Shown here in pieces: positions 1 to 8,390 of a stretch of 11,845 bases of DNA (position 1 is the first letter of the stretch; every line of letters begins with the position of its first letter). Source of the DNA: Sulfurimonas sp. (GTDB lineage: Bacteria > Campylobacterota > Campylobacteria > Campylobacterales > Sulfurimonadaceae); assembly GCA_024762705.1 (NCBI GenBank), contig JANTGW010000015.1, forward strand, positions 1 through 11,845, in the 5' to 3' direction. The notes beneath the pieces were generated by a model, which had not been told where the DNA came from, did not search any database, and was given only the letters and a program-made list of their open reading frames with translations. Position numbers and translations under genes: made by a program.

Positions 1-1311
1 GCAACGGGTGAAGTACTTTTAGATGAAAAAGTTCTCAACTTTGTTGCTATGATCTTTGAAATGCAGGGAAGTGATGCCTGGTACTCTATGGATATTGCAC
101 AGCTACTTTATCCGGGAAGCGGTTATAAGCCAGAAGAGCTTGAAAAAGTGACAGATATATTAGATGTATGGTTTGACTCAGGCTCTACATGGAACTCAGT
201 GCTGAAATCACGTAACTATGATGCTGGTGATTATCCGGCCGATCTTTACGTAGAGGGTTCTGACCAGCATCGCGGTTGGTTCCAGTCATCTTTGTTCTTA
301 TCTTCTGCAATTGAGCACAAAGCACCATACAAAGGTGTGCTCACTCACGGTTTTACTGTCGATGAAAAAGGCGAGAAGATGTCTAAGTCCAAAGGCAATG
401 TCATCGCACCGGAAAAAGTTTTAAAAGAGTACGGAAGTGAGATTTTAAGACTTTGGGTTGCTTCTTCAGACTACCAGGGTGATTTGAAAATTTCTCAAGG
501 AATCCTGAAACAGACTTCTGAGAACTATAGAAAACTGAGAAATACATTCAGAATCATGCTTGCAAACATAAATGACCTTGAAAACCTAACAGCGTATGAA
601 GATATGGGCGACTTGGATAAGTGGATCTTAAATGTTGCACAAAACACACTTGATGAAGTCCATAAACAGTTTTCAGAGTACAACTTTGTAAACGGTATGA
701 GCACACTAAACAATTTCATTGTAAATGAGCTTAGCGGTATGTACATAGACATGACAAAAGATAATCTTTACTGTAATGCAAAAGAGAGTAAGCGTAGACG
801 TGCAAGTCAAAGTGCAATGGCGATGATCACAAAAACATTGCTACTGTTAATGGCACCTATTATTACATATACAGCTGATGAGATCGTAGAAAATGCACCT
901 GCTATCATAAAAGGTGATGCAGAGGATATCTTTGATATGAGCTATGAAAAAATTGAAGCAGGAGAGGTTCCTTTTGATGCTGAGTATATGGTCAAAGCAC
1001 GTGAAGGTTTCGGCGCAGAAGTCGACAAGCTCAAAAAAGAGAAGATCATCAAAAGTACGCTTGAGCTTGTCATCTATACAGAATCTAAAACAGCTTTAGA
1101 GATGGACAAAGTGGATGCTGAAGACTGGTTTGTTGTTTCAGGAGTATTTGAAGATAAACCGGAAGAAGAGATCATCGCAAGTTTCAAAGTCGATGAAGAT
1201 ACTTTTTCCATTGCAAAAGCAAGTAAATTCAAATGTCCTAGATGTTGGAAATATCAAGCAGAGGAAGAGGATTGTCTCTGCGGGCGATGTCAAAGTGTAG
1301 TAAATGGTTGA
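1..1311 (+). CDS. ileS: Isoleucyl-tRNA synthetase, C-terminal half (5' end outside window)
   Basis: Class I aminoacyl-tRNA synthetase that charges tRNA-Ile with isoleucine in the cytoplasm. The frame is open from base 1, so the gene starts upstream; 436 residues are visible of the roughly 920 usual for the family. The visible part begins late in the catalytic/editing core. It contains the WFDSGSTW block (about nt 169-192), the SDQHRGWFQ block (about nt 259-285) and the KMSKS signature (nt 376-390), whose lysines stabilise the adenylate transition state. The anticodon-binding helical domain follows. A zinc finger closes the protein, with cysteine codons at nt 1234, 1243, 1273, 1279 and 1288. 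The CPRCW and CGRC pairs match the C-terminal finger of bacterial IleRS, and the cysteine at 1273 is extra. The last 8 nt overlap the start of a small membrane-protein ORF. The HIGH motif lies outside the window. Identification is secure. Confidence 0.97.
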   Translation, partial: ATGEVLLDEKVLNFVAMIFEMQGSDAWYSMDIAQLLYPGSGYKPEELEKVTDILDVWFDSGSTWNSVLKSRNYDAGDYPADLYVEGSDQHRGWFQSSLFLSSAIEHKAPYKGVLTHGFTVDEKGEKMSKSKGNVIAPEKVLKEYGSEILRLWVASSDYQGDLKISQGILKQTSENYRKLRNTFRIMLANINDLENLTAYEDMGDLDKWILNVAQNTLDEVHKQFSEYNFVNGMSTLNNFIVNELSGMYIDMTKDNLYCNAKESKRRRASQSAMAMITKTLLLLMAPIITYTADEIVENAPAIIKGDAEDIFDMSYEKIEAGEVPFDAEYMVKAREGFGAEVDKLKKEKIIKSTLELVIYTESKTALEMDKVDAEDWFVVSGVFEDKPEEEIIASFKVDEDTFSIAKASKFKCPRCWKYQAEEEDCLCGRCQSVVNG

Positions 1312-1420
1312 TTTTAACCAACCTGTTACACCAGCCATAATCATAACGACGATAACTCTTATTTTCGTTGTTATAGGCATTGGTATTTTCGCTGTTAAAA
1401 AATTCAAAAAGGAAAGTTAG
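1304..1420 (+). CDS. Small single-pass membrane microprotein, 38 residues, function unknown
   Basis: A short ORF fills the space between ileS and gatA. It starts with ATG at 1304, 8 nt inside the end of ileS, and ends with TAG at 1418-1420, sharing one base with the GTG start of gatA. Two in-frame stops (TAG TAA, 1298-1303) sit directly before the ATG, so the start cannot lie further upstream. The product has a short polar N-terminus ([10 protein letters not shown]), about 20 strongly hydrophobic residues rich in Ile and Val (about residues 11-31), and a basic tail KKFKKES. This is the layout of a single transmembrane helix with a cytoplasmic C-terminus by the positive-inside rule. I see no clear Shine-Dalgarno, so translation probably depends on ribosomes finishing ileS. 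No family is recognised. The fit to both neighbours argues for a real gene, but a chance ORF cannot be excluded. Confidence 0.6.
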   Translation: MVDFNQPVTPAIIITTITLIFVVIGIGIFAVKKFKKES

Positions 1421-2763
1421 TGATTACATTAAAAGAAGCTCTTTCACTGAGTAAAGATGAATTAAACAAATTTAAAGAAGAATTACAGGCAAAGATAGAA
1501 GCGAACAAAGATTTGAATGCATATATAGATGTAAACAATGTCGGTGAAGGTGTCCCTATTGCCATCAAAGACAATATTCAGGTCAAAGACTGGTCTGTGA
1601 CATCGGCTTCTAAAATCCTTCAAGGCTACATCGCTCCTTACAATGCAACAGTCATAAATAAACTTTTAGACGCAGGCCTAAGCCCTTTTGGACGTACAAA
1701 TATGGATGAGTTTGCCATGGGTTCTACAACTGAAACAAGCTACTATGGAAAAACACTCAACCCTGTAAATGCTGAGCATGTTCCAGGTGGAAGCTCAGGC
1801 GGATCGGCTGCAGCAGTCGGTGCAGGTTTGGCCATAGCCGCACTCGGTTCTGATACCGGCGGATCTATCCGTCAACCTGCTGCATACTGCGGTATAATCG
1901 GAATGAAACCGACATATGGAAGAGTCAGCCGTTACGGTCTTGGTGCCTATGCTTCAAGTCTTGATCAAATCGGACCGATGACGCAAAATGTCGAAGATGC
2001 AGCTATTCTTTATGACATCATTAGCGGAAGTGATGAAAAAGACTCTACAAACGCCATGATGGACGATAAAGTTAGCGATAAGCTTGACCCGAACAAAAAA
2101 CTTACGATCGCCGTACTGCCAAAGTACATTGAAAAAGCAAGTGATGACATCAAAGAAGCTTACGCTAAAGCCATTGAAGCACTCAAATCTCAAGGACACA
2201 CTATAGTTGAAAAAGAGATGATGGATGCCAAATATGACATTTCAGCTTACTATATCACAGCAACTGCCGAAGCGACCACAAACCTTGGAAGATATGACGG
2301 TATTCGTTACGGAAACCGTGTTGAGGGTGCAAACCTTGAAGAGACTTACTACAAAACAAGAAGTGAAGGCTTTGGTGATGAAGTTAAACGCCGTATTTTA
2401 CTCGGTAACTTTGTACTTTCAAGCGGTTACTATGAGGCTTATTATGTAAAAGCACAAAAAACTCGTCACATCATTAAAGATGAATATACCAAAATATTTG
2501 AAGATGTTGATTTAATTCTATCACCTGTTGCACCAAGTGTTGCACCAAAATTTGGTGAGCTTGCGACTCCGATGCAGATGTATTTGAGTGACATTTATAC
2601 AATCAGTGTGAACCTTGCAGGACTTCCGGCGCTCTCTTTGCCTATTATGAAAAATAAAGAAGATATGCCTGTCGGACTGCAGCTAATTGCCAATGCCTAT
2701 GATGAACAGACACTTTTTAATGGTTCACTCAGTTTAGAAAAGGCAATCTCCTACAAAGCATAA
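1420..2763 (+). CDS. gatA: Aspartyl/glutamyl-tRNA(Asn/Gln) amidotransferase subunit A
   Basis: Amidase subunit of the GatCAB complex. It releases ammonia from glutamine so that GatB can convert mischarged Glu-tRNA-Gln or Asp-tRNA-Asn to the correct aminoacyl-tRNA, the indirect route used when GlnRS or AsnRS is absent. The 447 residues cover a complete amidase-signature domain. The Lys-cisSer-Ser triad is visible as K50 (AIKDN), S125 (GGSSGGS) and the nucleophile S149 ([11 protein letters not shown]), with spacing matching characterised GatA proteins. The start is GTG at 1420, because the protein then begins directly at the family N-terminus ([10 protein letters not shown]) and AAGGA (1409-1413) lies 6 nt upstream. 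The start overlaps the stop of the preceding microprotein by one base. At about 450 residues it is slightly shorter than many GatA proteins (about 485). gatB and gatC are not in the window. Confidence 0.97.
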   Translation: MITLKEALSLSKDELNKFKEELQAKIEANKDLNAYIDVNNVGEGVPIAIKDNIQVKDWSVTSASKILQGYIAPYNATVINKLLDAGLSPFGRTNMDEFAMGSTTETSYYGKTLNPVNAEHVPGGSSGGSAAAVGAGLAIAALGSDTGGSIRQPAAYCGIIGMKPTYGRVSRYGLGAYASSLDQIGPMTQNVEDAAILYDIISGSDEKDSTNAMMDDKVSDKLDPNKKLTIAVLPKYIEKASDDIKEAYAKAIEALKSQGHTIVEKEMMDAKYDISAYYITATAEATTNLGRYDGIRYGNRVEGANLEETYYKTRSEGFGDEVKRRILLGNFVLSSGYYEAYYVKAQKTRHIIKDEYTKIFEDVDLILSPVAPSVAPKFGELATPMQMYLSDIYTISVNLAGLPALSLPIMKNKEDMPVGLQLIANAYDEQTLFNGSLSLEKAISYKA

Positions 2764-2772
2764 AGCTTTGTA
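2752..2772 (+). terminator. Weak hairpin at the gatA stop codon
   Basis: TACAAAGC (2752-2759) pairs perfectly with GCTTTGTA (2765-2772) across a 5-nt ATAAA loop that includes most of the gatA stop codon. There is no U-tract after it, so it is not a classical intrinsic terminator. It may protect the mRNA 3' end or attenuate transcription before the promoter at about 2796. The structure is seen in the sequence; the role is inferred. Confidence 0.3.
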
Positions 2773-2795
2773 ATCAAACTGAAATACAAAATCAC

Positions 2796-2801
2796 TATAA
2801 T
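2796..2801 (+). promoter_or_regulatory. Probable -10 element for the 2837 gene
   Basis: A perfect TATAAT sits 41 bases before the ATG at 2837, giving a predicted short leader starting near 2808 that contains GGAG at 2826-2829. No convincing -35 is seen. That is common in Campylobacterota, whose sigma-70 promoters rely on the -10 and T-rich upstream DNA. Confidence 0.5.
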
Positions 2802-2836
2802 AATGTCACAAATTTTCCTAGAAATGGAGTAGACAA

Positions 2837-3244
2837 ATGGCATATTTTGACAATGTAAAAGTAAAAGACAAGCTTTATGGTTTAGTATTTGGAAAAGGAA
2901 AGGTTTCTCAGGTCTTTGACAACTCTTATTATAAAATGATAGTCAAGTTCAAAAATGGACATGAAGTTCCTTATACTGAAGATGGCATACCCGGATGGGG
3001 CAACTTTAAAAAACAAACTATATTCTACAAAAATGACATTGATTTAACAGATGTAGATTTTGCTCCTGTTACAAAAATATTAAGTCCAAAAAAAATCATC
3101 AAACTCCGTGAAAAGAAAAAACTTGAAGTCAGACTACCTTCTGGAATATGGACAAATTGTACAAAATGTGTAGTTAGCTATGTTGAAGATATGCTTGAGT
3201 CAGAAAACTACCATCTTTTTAGAAAAGCACCTAAAAAAAAATAA
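2837..3244 (+). CDS. Hypothetical protein, 135 residues, SH3/Tudor-like beta-barrel N-terminus
   Basis: No named family is recognised. The ATG is preceded by GGAG (2826-2829) at 7 nt spacing and by its own TATAAT, so the gene looks independently expressed. Residues 7-65 follow a small beta-barrel pattern: a K-x-G/D-K-L-Y opening, a glycine turn (FGKGKVSQV, 18-26), VKFKNG (36-41), then YTEDG (46-50) and TIFY (61-64). The same order of motifs (G-x-G-x-V, V-x-F-x-N-G, Y-T-x-D-G, L-F) occurs in short bacterial and phage proteins of unknown role. The second half is basic, with a lysine-rich stretch (85-95), one CxxC (C108, C111) and a KAPKKK tail. There is no signal peptide or membrane segment, so it is probably cytoplasmic. 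The charge could suit nucleic-acid or ribosome binding, but that is speculation. Confidence 0.8.
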   Translation: MAYFDNVKVKDKLYGLVFGKGKVSQVFDNSYYKMIVKFKNGHEVPYTEDGIPGWGNFKKQTIFYKNDIDLTDVDFAPVTKILSPKKIIKLREKKKLEVRLPSGIWTNCTKCVVSYVEDMLESENYHLFRKAPKKK

Positions 3245-3299
3245 AAAATAGATTACACAATTAAAACTTTTCAGCTCTTCATATTTTACCTCTTTTTAA

Positions 3300-4802
<1,503 letters not shown>

Positions 4803-4809
4803 CTAGTCT

Positions 4810-5310
4810 ATGAATGAAGTAAAGCCTGCTGGATTTTGGATTCGATTTTTTACTTCATTTTTAGATACCCTCTTTTTAGCACTTCCGATTGGGATTATAG
4901 TTTACTTTTTAAGTGGCGGTGAATGGTTTGACTTTTCCCAATACCAGCAAAATATACAAATGGCAATGAGTGGAAATAGACATGCACTCGACACCCAGCC
5001 AAAAACTTCTTTGAAATGGGAATTGGTTTTTGAATTTTCAGTTTTAATCTTAACAGTCATTTTTTGGGATAACTGGCAGGGAGCAACCCCAGGAAAAAAG
5101 TTCTTACATGTAAAGATCGTCGATGCACAGACAGGTAAAGATATAAACAAGAAACAGGCGATTACACGTTCTTTAGCCTATATACCTTCATTGCTTCTGT
5201 TTGGCATAGGTTTTTTGATGGTAGCTTTTAGAAAAGACAAAAGAGGATTGCACGACTTGATTGCAGGAACTGCTGTAATCTATGATGAGCAAACTACTCC
5301 TCAGTCATAA
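4810..5310 (+). CDS. RDD-family integral membrane protein
   Basis: The 166-residue protein matches the RDD family, small inner-membrane proteins of mostly unknown function, some linked to ion exchange. The family residues are visible: R12 and D19 in the first helix (GFWIRFFTSFLD) and D149 in KRGLHDLIAGTAVI, with the typical GATPGKKFLHVKIVD segment at 91-105. Membrane helices fall at about 14-34, 72-86 and 121-140. A polar loop of about 35 residues between helices one and two is probably periplasmic. The ATG lies 7 nt after the guaB stop with no obvious Shine-Dalgarno, suggesting coupling to guaB. The last 17 nt overlap tail-to-tail with the TtcA-like gene on the other strand, leaving no room for a separate terminator. 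No link between this protein and purine metabolism is known to me. Confidence 0.88.
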   Translation: MNEVKPAGFWIRFFTSFLDTLFLALPIGIIVYFLSGGEWFDFSQYQQNIQMAMSGNRHALDTQPKTSLKWELVFEFSVLILTVIFWDNWQGATPGKKFLHVKIVDAQTGKDINKKQAITRSLAYIPSLLLFGIGFLMVAFRKDKRGLHDLIAGTAVIYDEQTTPQS

Positions 5311-6043
5311 AAAAGCTCTCAACACTTATATTTTTAAAAGCAGCATTAAGTGAAGTAAAGAGTTGCGGAAACTCTTTTTCCATTTTTGCGAGCATCTCTT
5401 TGGTGCTTTGCCTTGCATGAGGCATTTTTATATCAAAACGCATGGCAGGACATGCTTCATCACCTATAGCCTCAATCTCATTATCCTGCACAAAAGCACG
5501 AAGCTGTCTCTCGCGCATTTGAATCAATGGACGGATAACGATTAAACCATTCTCCGCTGTATATTTTGGTGCAAGACTTCTCATTTGTCCATTGTAGATA
5601 AAGTTCATGAAAAAGCTCTCTGCCGCATCATCCATATGATGTCCCAGGGCTACTTTATTACACCCCAGTTCTTGCGCTACACTGTAGAGATAACCTCTTC
5701 TCATACGGGAAAAGAAACTGCAAAATGAGGAATTTTTACGAATTTTCTCCTTTGCAAGATCGTATGTTTGTGTATCTTTTATGAAATGTTTAATGCCATG
5801 CTCTTTGCAGTGGGTAGCAAGCTTGTCATAATTTTCACCCATACCGTAGCTCACCGTAACAGCGATAAATTCAAATTCAAATGGAGCGCGACGTTGCTGC
5901 TCTTTCATTGCATGAATCATAGTTAGAGAATCTTTTCCCCCGCTAAGTCCGACTAAAATTTTGTCGCCTTCTTCTATAAGCTTAAACTCGGCATTTGTCT
6001 TACCCAGTTTTGACATAATTTTTTTAGAAAGTTTAACGGACAA
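5294..6043 (-). CDS. ttcA: TtcA-family tRNA 2-thiocytidine synthetase-like PP-loop ATPase
   Basis: TtcA enzymes adenylate C32 of certain tRNAs and replace the oxygen with sulfur. The 249 residues show the PP-loop SGGKDS (34-39), the GHHMDDAAESFF block (134-145) and the SRMRRG motif (112-117) of the family. E. coli TtcA holds a [4Fe-4S] cluster with the CxxC before SR-RRG plus a later cysteine. Here C108 and C198 remain, but the second CxxC position is F111 and the first position of the later pair is D195. C128 is an extra cysteine nearby. The start is taken as TTG (6041-6043), because GGTGGA lies 5 nt upstream; ATG codon 10 (6014-6016) has no such site. The gene overlaps mtnN by 11 nt and is the last of the minus-strand run. 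The family is secure, but the exact thiolation chemistry is not. Confidence 0.85.
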   Translation of the reverse strand: MSVKLSKKIMSKLGKTNAEFKLIEEGDKILVGLSGGKDSLTMIHAMKEQQRRAPFEFEFIAVTVSYGMGENYDKLATHCKEHGIKHFIKDTQTYDLAKEKIRKNSSFCSFFSRMRRGYLYSVAQELGCNKVALGHHMDDAAESFFMNFIYNGQMRSLAPKYTAENGLIVIRPLIQMRERQLRAFVQDNEIEAIGDEACPAMRFDIKMPHARQSTKEMLAKMEKEFPQLFTSLNAAFKNISVESFFMTEE

Positions 6044-6725
6044 GCTTGTCCACCATTTTCATAACAAACTCTGCAGATTGGACTGCACTTGTTTCCAAAA
6101 ACTCATCAAAAGAAAAGCTCGCGTCCATATCTGCCGCATCACTGATAGCGCGAAGAATAAAAAAAGGTACATGTAAAGCATCACACACAACGGCAACACT
6201 TGCACCTTCCATTTCTAAAGCATCTGCATGAAATGTCTCACCGATCCAGTTCTTACGTTTTTCATCTGCTACAAACTGATCACCTGTTGCGATGATGCCC
6301 TCTTGTACAGATTTTCCCATTTCTTTTGCCACTTCCTTTGAAAGCGCAATGAGTTCTTTATCCGCTTCGACATATACTGAGCCCTCAGGAACATATCCAA
6401 AAGGATGTCCAAAAGCCGTAATGTCCAAATCATGTTGTGCAAGTTTTGTTGCTACGATCAAATCGCCAACTTTGAGTTTTGGCGAAATTGCCCCTGCAAC
6501 TCCCGAAAAAAGAAGTTTAGTTGCTCCAAAATGCTCACACATTGTAGTTGCGGTGAGCGTTGAAAAGACTTTACCGATTTTTGAGTAGGCAATAACTAAA
6601 TCAACACCTTTATAATTCGCCTCATAATAAGTATTGCCTGCATATTTTGTTGTTTTATATTCACCGACCTTTTCTAATATCGGTGCGATTTCTTCAGGCA
6701 TTGCACCCATTATCGCTATTTTCAT
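6033..6725 (-). CDS. mtnN: 5'-methylthioadenosine/S-adenosylhomocysteine (and aminofutalosine) nucleosidase
   Basis: Hydrolyses the glycosidic bond of methylthioadenosine and S-adenosylhomocysteine, releasing adenine and feeding methionine recycling and autoinducer-2 precursor formation. In Helicobacter and Campylobacter the same enzyme also cleaves 6-amino-6-deoxyfutalosine in the futalosine menaquinone pathway, and that second role is inferred here from lineage. The 230 residues are standard length. GAMPEEI carries E12, SGVAGAI (74-80) lines the ribose site, EMEGA supplies M172 and E173, and RAISDAAD supplies the general acid D196, so the active site is complete. The ATG overlaps the preceding amidase stop in an ATGA (6722-6725), with GAGGAA 5 nt upstream. 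It ends 11 nt inside the TtcA-like gene. Older name: pfs. Confidence 0.95.
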   Translation of the reverse strand: MKIAIMGAMPEEIAPILEKVGEYKTTKYAGNTYYEANYKGVDLVIAYSKIGKVFSTLTATTMCEHFGATKLLFSGVAGAISPKLKVGDLIVATKLAQHDLDITAFGHPFGYVPEGSVYVEADKELIALSKEVAKEMGKSVQEGIIATGDQFVADEKRKNWIGETFHADALEMEGASVAVVCDALHVPFFILRAISDAADMDASFSFDEFLETSAVQSAEFVMKMVDKLVR

Positions 6726-7450
6726 ACTACTTCCTCAATCGTAAATGTTTGCATATCTTTTTTAAATAATGGCAGTTTATTCATTATACTTCCATTTCTC
6801 TCAACAATACAGCTTCCGCCCCAAAATCCGAGTCCATCTTCAAAACCAACACGGTTAACAAAAATAAGCTCTGCATTACACTCTTTGGCAACATCACCAA
6901 TTATTTGATACCATTTGTCGCGAATGCTCAAAGAACTTTCACTAAACCCTCGTGCCGGTGATGCCACAAGTGCTATAATCAAGTCAGGTCCCAGCTTTAT
7001 AAGCTCTTCGTGCACACTGTTATGCCATAAATCTTCGCAAACAAGCATGGAAATTTTTCGACCATTGACTTCAAAAGATTCAAATTTATCTCCGCCTTCA
7101 AAATAGCGTGCTTCTTCAAACATTCCATAGTTTGGCAGATGCACTTTTATATGCTTTGAAACAAGTTTTCCACTGCTATAGTAAAGCCCTGTATTTCTAA
7201 AAACATCACCATCACGTATAGCTGCACCGACAACAATATCTATATCTTGACTCAGTGTTTCCAAAATATGTAATTCATCTAAAGACCATGCATCTTCAAA
7301 GAGTTTATCCTGCAGTAAATATCCGCTCAAGGCAAGTTCAGGAAAGACTATGAGATCTGACTTTTCCTTAACATCATCTATATAAGCAATTATATCCTTA
7401 AGATTTGTACGGTTTAACTTCGGCGAAGTTTGCGCAAGCGTTACTCTCAT
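6722..7450 (-). CDS. Carbon-nitrogen hydrolase (nitrilase superfamily), NAD-synthetase glutaminase-like
   Basis: A 242-residue amidase of the nitrilase fold. The Glu-Lys-Cys triad is complete: E38 in VFPELALSGY, K102 in IKVHLPNYGMFEE and C138 in LVCEDLWH. The K-x-x-LPNYG-x-F-E/D-E-x-RYF and CEDLW wording is closest to the N-terminal glutaminase domain of glutamine-dependent NAD synthetase, but no synthetase domain follows, since the protein ends at IEEVV. Substrate is therefore unknown; ammonia supply to another enzyme, or an omega-amidase or carbamoyl-type amidase role, are possibilities. The start is ATG 7448-7450 (MRVTLAQTSP), one nucleotide after the fabD stop. A longer reading to 7504 would add 18 basic residues and run over fabD codons. 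AGGA lies 14 nt upstream, so coupling to fabD is likely. It overlaps mtnN by 4 nt. Confidence 0.87.
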   Translation of the reverse strand: MRVTLAQTSPKLNRTNLKDIIAYIDDVKEKSDLIVFPELALSGYLLQDKLFEDAWSLDELHILETLSQDIDIVVGAAIRDGDVFRNTGLYYSSGKLVSKHIKVHLPNYGMFEEARYFEGGDKFESFEVNGRKISMLVCEDLWHNSVHEELIKLGPDLIIALVASPARGFSESSLSIRDKWYQIIGDVAKECNAELIFVNRVGFEDGLGFWGGSCIVERNGSIMNKLPLFKKDMQTFTIEEVV

Positions 7451-7451
7451 T

Positions 7452-8390
7452 TTATGAGCAGACTTCCTCTTTAACTTTTTGCAAAGATGCCATATCTGAT
7501 ACATTTACTGTTGGTAAATCTTTGGCAATTCTTCTGTTAAGTCCCTTTAAAACTACACCGTTACCAAACTCTATAGCCATATCAACATCAGGTGCTATTG
7601 CCTGAATAGACTGCTTATACTTGACAGGCATAACCAGTTGTTCTTTTAAGAGTTCAACAGCATCAGCTTTAGTGCTGTAAGGTTTTGTTGTTACATTAGA
7701 TATTACAGGTGCTTCAAAATTGTCAGTGATATACTTCTGCATTAATTCAGCCAAAGGCTCTTGAGCAGGTGCTAAAATATCACAGTGTGACGCTACTGAC
7801 ATGTTTAAAAGGAGTGCTCTTTTTGCTCCTGCATCTTTAAATGTCTGCTCTAATGAAGCCAAATCAGATTTCATTCCAGCCACAACAAGCTGTCCATCTT
7901 GATTGTAATTAGCAGGCCAGACTTTTTTACCTTCTTTTTGTGCATCTTCACATATTTTCTCAACTGACTCATCATCAAGTCCGACAATAGCCATCATGCC
8001 GGCTTCAACCGTATCACATGCCTCTTGCATGTAAGCACCACGTTTATGAACGAGTTCAACAGCATCTACATAATCAATCGCACCACTAGCACACAAAGCA
8101 GAAAACTCACCTAAAGAATGTCCTAAAAAAAGTTCTGCTTTTACATCAGGACAAGCCTCTTTAAACAGTTTATAGGCTATCATCTGTACAAGTAAAATTG
8201 CAGGTTGTGTGTATGCAGTTTGGCCCAATTTATCATTTTCTTCAAAAATAATCTCTTTGAAATCCACACCAATTCTTTCACCGGCTTTGTCAAACATTTC
8301 TCTCGCTAGTGCAGAGTTTTCATAAAAGTCTTTTCCCATACCTACTGCCTGAGAACCTTGTCCGGCGAATATCATTGCTATTTTTTTCAT
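7452..8390 (-). CDS. fabD: Malonyl-CoA:acyl-carrier-protein transacylase
   Basis: Transfers malonyl from CoA to acyl carrier protein, supplying the extender unit for type II fatty-acid synthesis in the cytoplasm. At 312 residues it is the usual size. The first oxyanion glutamine is in FAGQGSQ (Q11), the nucleophilic serine in GHSLGEFSAL is S92, the malonate-binding arginine is R117 (HKRGAYMQEA) and the catalytic histidine is H202 (SVASHCDILAPA); these positions almost coincide with E. coli FabD. The start is ATG 8388-8390 with AAGGA 5 nt upstream, overlapping the preceding regulator stop as ATGA. Other fab genes are absent nearby. Its downstream neighbour starts 1 nt after the stop, so fabD sits inside a single tightly packed transcript. 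Confidence 0.97.
   Translation of the reverse strand: MKKIAMIFAGQGSQAVGMGKDFYENSALAREMFDKAGERIGVDFKEIIFEENDKLGQTAYTQPAILLVQMIAYKLFKEACPDVKAELFLGHSLGEFSALCASGAIDYVDAVELVHKRGAYMQEACDTVEAGMMAIVGLDDESVEKICEDAQKEGKKVWPANYNQDGQLVVAGMKSDLASLEQTFKDAGAKRALLLNMSVASHCDILAPAQEPLAELMQKYITDNFEAPVISNVTTKPYSTKADAVELLKEQLVMPVKYKQSIQAIAPDVDMAIEFGNGVVLKGLNRRIAKDLPTVNVSDMASLQKVKEEVCS

Noticed and set aside
6292..6588. 98-codon plus-strand ORF inside mtnN
   Set aside because: It is a shadow of the nucleosidase gene, with no domain and no upstream promoter or Shine-Dalgarno.
7451..7504. N-terminal extension of the amidase (18 residues)
   Set aside because: It would overlap fabD codons, adds a basic stretch absent from the family, and the ATG at 7450 starts exactly at the family N-terminus.
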